DNA from: Enterocloster hominis (ex Liu et al. 2021)
GTDB taxonomy: Bacteria > Bacillota > Clostridia > Lachnospirales > Lachnospiraceae
Direction: 5' to 3'
Length of the DNA: 64,000 bases
Assembly (NCBI GenBank): GCA_014385265.1
Contig: JACRTJ010000027.1
Span: 107,035-171,034 of the forward strand
The translations under genes were made by a program, and so were the position numbers. The notes beneath the pieces are model-generated. The model had not been told where the DNA came from and ran no database searches. It was given only the letters and a program-made list of their open reading frames with translations. Positions 60,397 to 64,000 of the stretch are shown here, one piece after another (the first letter of the stretch is position 1; each line of letters starts with the position of its first letter).

Positions 60397-61506
60397 CTAT
60401 ACGAATGCCTGGGCTACTTTTGGCATCATCTCGCTGATCTTAATATGCTGCGGACATTCCTTTTCACAGTGATGGCAGGCCCGGCAGGCGTCGGCCTTAA
60501 CGGACAGGGCCTCATATGCCTCCTTAGCCGGGGTCATGCCGTGGCTGGCAGTCATATTATATGCAGCAAACAGCTCCGGAATATTCAGGCCAAAGGGACA
60601 CGGCATGCAGTAAGCGCATTTGGTGCAGTTCACAAGGGCCATTTCGTCGAAGATCTTTTTGGCTTTTTCGTAAACGGCCTTTTCTTCCTCTGTCACCATG
60701 CCCACATGGCTGCGGCTGGCGTATTCCAGGTTGGCCTCCACCTGCTCCGGCTCGGTCATGCCGCTTAAGAGAAGGCTTACCTCCGGCTTATCCCATAAGA
60801 AGTCCAGGGCGTATTCCACATGGGACTTTCCTTCCGGGAAGGCCTCGGCCACATGGGGAGCCAGGTTGGCCAGCTTTCCGCCTAACAGCGGCTCCATGAT
60901 CACAACGCCCAGTCCCTTGGAGGCTGCATATTTTAAGCCTTCGGTCCCTGCCTGGTGGGTCAGGTTGATGTAGTTATACTGGATCTGGCAGAAATCCCAG
61001 CCGTCATAGGAATCGATGATCTCCTTGAACAGGTCCAGGGAATCATGGAAGGAAAAGCCTATGTAGCGGATCTTTCCAGCGGCCTTGGCCTCCTCCAGCT
61101 TCTTTGTCAGATTGAGTTTTTTCACCTTTTCCTCATAGCGTTCCCTGCTTAAGGCATGGAGCAGGTAAAAATCGATGTGGTCCGTATCCAGCTTCTTTAA
61201 CTGTTCATCCAGATATTTGTCAAAGTCATCCTCCGTCTCCAGGAGCCATACAGGCATTTTATCTGCCAGGTACACCTTTTCACGGTAGCCGTCCTTTAAG
61301 GCCTTTCCAACTACCAGCTCGCTGGTGCCCTGGTGATACGGATACGCGGTGTCCACATAGTTGACGCCGTTATCGATGGCATGACGCACCATAGCGATGG
61401 CTTTTTCCTCGTTGATGGTCTTGTCTTCGTTGACCGGGAAGCGCATGCATCCAAAGCCCAGAGCCGAAACCTCAACACCAGTATTACCAAATTTTCTGTA
61501 CTGCAT
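60397..61506 (-). CDS. Aldo/keto reductase with C-terminal 4Fe-4S domain
   Basis: The 369-residue protein has an AKR barrel, with GCMRFPV near the N-terminus and YVDTAYPYHQGTSE carrying the catalytic Asp and Tyr near residues 50-60. The conserved Lys is in YLADKMP near 85 and the His in YLLHALSRERY near 122. Two ferredoxin-like Cys sets follow, CTKCAYCMPCPFGLNIPELF and CRACHHCEKECPQHI, so it can pass electrons to or from ferredoxin. The ATG at 61506 follows GGAGGA. Cotranscribed with the DUF3783 gene (19-base gap). Confidence 0.93.
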   Translation of the reverse strand: MQYRKFGNTGVEVSALGFGCMRFPVNEDKTINEEKAIAMVRHAIDNGVNYVDTAYPYHQGTSELVVGKALKDGYREKVYLADKMPVWLLETEDDFDKYLDEQLKKLDTDHIDFYLLHALSRERYEEKVKKLNLTKKLEEAKAAGKIRYIGFSFHDSLDLFKEIIDSYDGWDFCQIQYNYINLTHQAGTEGLKYAASKGLGVVIMEPLLGGKLANLAPHVAEAFPEGKSHVEYALDFLWDKPEVSLLLSGMTEPEQVEANLEYASRSHVGMVTEEEKAVYEKAKKIFDEMALVNCTKCAYCMPCPFGLNIPELFAAYNMTASHGMTPAKEAYEALSVKADACRACHHCEKECPQHIKISEMMPKVAQAFV

Positions 61507-61525
61507 ATACAATTCCTCCATTTAT

Positions 61526-61912
61526 TTATTGGGAACCTCCCTTTGTCATCGCTTCATGTTCCCTGGCGATCTCTTCATACAGCTTTTCCCCATCCCAGAA
61601 CTGGTTCACAGGGGTCAGCACTGCTTTATAGTCGATACGGCCCACCCCGGACCGGTACAAGGCGTGGATCACCGCATCCACCTGCGCGGACGCCAGGCCT
61701 GCCATGACCATCATCTCGCAGTCAAATTCTGTACCCGGGCGGTCATTTTCCGCCGGAGGCACCTCCTTCACTCCGGCCAGGTATCCCACCGGCTGGAAAT
61801 ATTCCTCCGGTCCCACGGTCCTCATCCGCAGTCCCAGGGGGAGCAGCGCCCGCTTTACCTTTTTTAACCGTTCCTGATCCTTAAATCCGTACAGCAACAC
61901 TGTTTCTTTCAT
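61526..61912 (-). CDS. DUF3783-domain protein
   Basis: The 128-residue protein begins with KETVLLYGFKDQERLKKVKR and contains FDCEMMVMAGLASAQVDAVI and YKAVLTPVNQFWDGEKLYEE. These match the DUF3783 family of clostridial proteins, whose function is unknown. The TPxNxxW segment is a hallmark. It is cytosolic. The ATG at 61912 follows AGGAG. It heads a unit with the aldo/keto reductase under a good promoter, just in front of an insertion sequence. Confidence 0.82.
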   Translation of the reverse strand: MKETVLLYGFKDQERLKKVKRALLPLGLRMRTVGPEEYFQPVGYLAGVKEVPPAENDRPGTEFDCEMMVMAGLASAQVDAVIHALYRSGVGRIDYKAVLTPVNQFWDGEKLYEEIAREHEAMTKGGSQ

Positions 61913-61963
61913 ACGATCTCCTGTCTGTTTTTTCATGTCCATTTCTGAAGCTGTTATTCTTTT

Positions 61964-61992
61964 ATTATATCAATTTTACTGTTTTAATGCAA
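61964..61992 (-). promoter_or_regulatory. Promoter of the DUF3783/aldo-keto reductase unit
   Basis: On the minus strand TTGCAT (61987-61992) and TATAAT (61964-61969) are 17 bases apart. The insertion sequence lies only 11 bases further upstream. Confidence 0.75.
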
Positions 61993-62003
61993 GACTGGCG
62001 TTC

Positions 62004-63575
62004 CTTGAGTTTCCGCAGTTCTATCCACAGAACTATCAATCAGCCTTGCTGATGATACACAACTTTTAAAAAATGCCCAAAATATAAAGAATCCTCTTCC
62101 TTTTTGGTGTAAAATTTAAGTGATCAAACAAAAATCTACTAAACAAAAAGAAGGAGGATTCTTTATGGTCAATTTTACATCAAAAACCTATCAAATGAAA
62201 CGGGAAATTTTAACTTTTTCAAATAAAATTTCCAGAAAGTTTTCCAAACCAGATAGAAAGTTTATGGCTGACATGAATTATGACATTCTTGCTTCCAACA
62301 GTTGTCTGCTTACAGATATTGTTGACCAGTTACATGAGCCGTCTAAAAAGCTCAACAGCGTTGACCGCCTTTCCAGACATTTGTCAAAAGGTACTCCCAA
62401 AGACGCTTTGCACGCTTACTTAACCTGTTTAAAGAAATGGTGCCCGGCCACCCTGTCATTTATATCGATGACAGTGACATTGTAAAACCGGAGGGGCATA
62501 AATTTGAAGCCCTTGGCTGGGTGCGGGATGGATCCGAGAGTACCGCTGCAAAAAATGTCTATCAGAAAGGTTATCATGTAACAGAAGCCACGGTTCTTAC
62601 CAGCAGCCATCATCCAGTCAGCCTTTTTTCAGAGATCCATTCTTCAGCTGAAAAAAATTTCACTTCCATCAACGATATTACTTTTTCAGCCATGGAACGG
62701 GCATCCGCATTATTTGAAAAAGCAACCTTTGTCATGGACCGGGGTTATGATGATAACAAGATGTTCCTTAAGCTGGATTCCATGGACCAGGATTATGTGA
62801 TCCGTCTGACTGCCAAGCGAAAGCTCCTGTATCATAACAAATGGGTATTTGCCACAGAACTGCGCAGCCGCAGGAAGGGAAAAGTAAAACTCCCTCTACA
62901 TTACAAAGGGAAATCACAGGATGCTTATCTTTCCCATGTAAAAGTACAGATCACCGCTTCGAGGAAAGATATCAATCTTGTACTCGTTTATGGAATCACA
63001 GAACATCTCATGATACTTGCCACCAACAAAAAGCTCCAATCGAAAGACGATGTGATAAAGATTGCAAAGCTTTATTTTTCCAGATGGCGTATTGAGGACT
63101 ATTTCCGTTGTAAAAAACAGATGTTTCAGTTCGAAAACTTCCGGGTACGGAAGCTCCAGGCAATCAATGCCTTAAATTTTTATATCATTTTATGCATGGC
63201 GTTCCTGGCTCATCTTTCCATGAAGCCGGAAACAAATGCTCTTAAGGCTGCAGTCATAAAGACTGCAGCTCCAATAAAAGAAAGAATCTCTTTCTGCTAT
63301 TACCGGCTGGCAAAAGGCATCTCTGGCATACTGTCCTATGCAAAAGAAGGCATCAGACTATGGCTCAAGACAAAACGTCCTGCAAACCGTCAACTCTGCC
63401 TCAAGCTGACGGTTTGAATAGAGAAAAAACAGTTCTCCCCAAAGCCCGGTTCCAGCGGGGCTTATAAAAGTGCCTCTAATCACAGAACTGCCATTCTGAA
63501 ATTTTCAAAAAGTCGGCAGATTGGTACTTGGGGCAGATATGTTCATTTTGGAATTACAGTTTGCGGAAACTCAAG
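62004..63575 (+). mobile_element. Complete insertion sequence, IS4-like, with terminal inverted repeats
   Basis: The element is 1572 bases. Terminal repeats are CTTGAGTTTCCGCA (62004-62017) and its exact inverse TGCGGAAACTCAAG (63562-63575), 14 base pairs. It is flanked by a likely target duplication: TGGCGTTC (61996-62003) on the left and TGGCGTTT (63576-63583) on the right, 7 of 8 bases the same. One DDE transposase gene is inside, with a frameshift. It sits between the DUF3783 promoter and tRNA-Pro. The family is judged by transposase motifs, not a search. Confidence 0.82.
62165..63417 (+). pseudogene. IS4-like DDE transposase with a frameshift
   Basis: The frame from the ATG at 62165 (AAGGAGG upstream) is open to 62485, but its last part no longer looks like transposase. 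The rest lies in the -1 frame from about 62422 to 63417. Reading across, ...HAYL then NLFKEMVPGHPVIYIDDSD restores a normal DDE start, as if one A were lost from TTAAACC near 62421. Later motifs are FVMDRGYDDNKMF near 62735 and YFSRWRIEDYFRCKKQM, the IS4-type Y-R-E-K signature. No canonical slippery heptamer is present, so this is probably an inactivating deletion or a sequence error rather than programmed frameshifting. Confidence 0.82.
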
Positions 63576-63722
63576 TGGCGTTTCGTTCCCGACAGTCCTT
63601 CCGCTTTATTTCCCTTTGCCCTTCCGTTCCCCCTCCCACGGTCTTTTTCACGCCTTTCCCGGTCTGAAGTTTTACTTTTTGAGCGGTTTTTTAAAATTTT
63701 TTATTTTTTTCCAAATTACCTG

Positions 63723-63751
63723 TTGCAATTTCCAGGATTCCCTGTTATAAT
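63723..63751 (+). promoter_or_regulatory. Sigma-A promoter of tRNA-Pro
   Basis: TTGCAA (63723-63728) and TATAAT (63746-63751) are separated by 17 bases, 11 bases before the tRNA. Confidence 0.8.
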
Positions 63752-63762
63752 AACTTTTGTTC

Positions 63763-63836
63763 CGGGGTATGGCGTAGTTTGGTAGCGCGCTCGGCTGGGG
63801 GCCGAGAGGTCGCAGGTTCAAATCCTGTTACCCCGA
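63763..63836 (+). tRNA. tRNA-Pro (anticodon GGG)
   Basis: A complete cloverleaf of 74 bases. The acceptor stem is CGGGGTA with TACCCCG and an A discriminator. The D-arm is GCGTAGTTTGGTAGCGC. The anticodon stem CTCGG/CCGAG holds the loop CTGGGGG with anticodon GGG. The T-arm GCAGG-TTCAAAT-CCTGT has one G-T wobble. CCA is not encoded. The GGG anticodon reads CCC and CCU. Confidence 0.96.
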
Positions 63837-63852
63837 TTTTATGTTTTAAAAA

Positions 63853-63881
63853 GGATTTCTGGAAATTGATTCCAGAAATCC
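63853..63881 (+). terminator. Hairpin downstream of tRNA-Pro
   Basis: GGATTTCTGGAA (63853-63864) pairs perfectly with TTCCAGAAATCC (63870-63881). Few Ts follow, so it may be an RNA processing stem or weak terminator. Confidence 0.55.
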
Positions 63882-63900
63882 TTCAGACTGTAGACAAAGT

Positions 63901-63931
63901 TGGTGCTGGGATTATTCCCAGCACCACTTTT
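63901..63931 (+). terminator. Second hairpin downstream of tRNA-Pro, likely terminator
   Basis: TGGTGCTGGGA (63901-63911) pairs perfectly with TCCCAGCACCA (63916-63926), followed by CTTTTCT. Confidence 0.7.
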
Positions 63932-64000
63932 CTACATATAGCGATTCTTCTATCAAAAATCTTAAAAAACTCAAGATTTCCGATGTTTTAGAGGCCCTGT

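Overview
The window looks like chromosome of a spore-forming, anaerobic Gram-positive bacterium of the Clostridia, most likely a Lachnospiraceae member (Clostridium cluster XIVa). The evidence is a set of sporulation and germination genes (SpoIID-like, SleB-like, GerA-type, an alpha/beta SASP), ATP-type PEP carboxykinase, Rex, ferredoxin-like aldo/keto reductase, many AAGGAGG ribosome sites, and near-consensus sigma-A promoters with 17-base spacers. Base composition is moderately high in G+C. Species cannot be named from the sequence alone.

Layout. 0.3-3.4 kb: a three-domain LacI-type regulator fused to a PfkB-type sugar kinase, followed by a 2-keto-3-deoxygluconate-kinase-like gene. 3.4-12.7 kb (mostly minus): SpoIID-like protein and AI-2E-family permease, a small RNA gene that may be 6S RNA, a HAD phosphatase, pckA, a SleB-type hydrolase, YbaK and YebC. 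12.9-14.9 kb: an S9 peptidase. 14.9-20.6 kb: the compact rex-acpS-nnr-alr-mazF run, followed by a CBS-domain membrane protein. 20.9-23.2 kb: a decayed AAA/DUF4143 ATPase and an ABC exporter. 23.5-29.8 kb: an ABC-F factor, a lipase, Mrp, HPr, QueH and rpoD. 29.9-38.5 kb: a nine-gene overlapping minus-strand run from nadE through a TrmH-type methyltransferase, NfeD, SPFH, patatin, a small membrane protein, birA and mutY to a lipid kinase. 38.7-41.1 kb: tcdA and a lone GerA-type A subunit. 41.1-41.7 kb: two unusual GC-rich palindromic elements. 41.7-47 kb: creatininase-family protein, MFS carrier, a second ABC-F protein and guaB. 47-50.3 kb: a partial cobalamin set (cobD, a tandem cobU fusion, cbiG). 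50.3-54.3 kb: a SASP, a PadR-controlled DUF1700/DUF4097/PspC envelope module and a cell-wall-binding protein. 54.3-54.9 kb: an array of inverted repeats. 54.9-62 kb: the rpsA-ispH-cmk run with a flavoprotein and a PPK2-type kinase, then an aldo/keto reductase and a DUF3783 protein. 62-63.6 kb: a complete but frameshifted insertion sequence with terminal repeats and a target duplication. 63.8 kb: tRNA-Pro(GGG).

Most of the window is ordinary housekeeping. No defence island, prophage or CRISPR array is visible. The most unusual items are the LacI-kinase fusion, the structured repeats at 41.13-41.67 kb, the TGGGCATA inverted-repeat array at 54.58-54.74 kb, the small RNA at 7.1-7.3 kb, the tandem CobU fusion, and a pair of well-formed palindromic operators on the PadR promoter. 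All functional calls are by reading motifs; no database search was possible.
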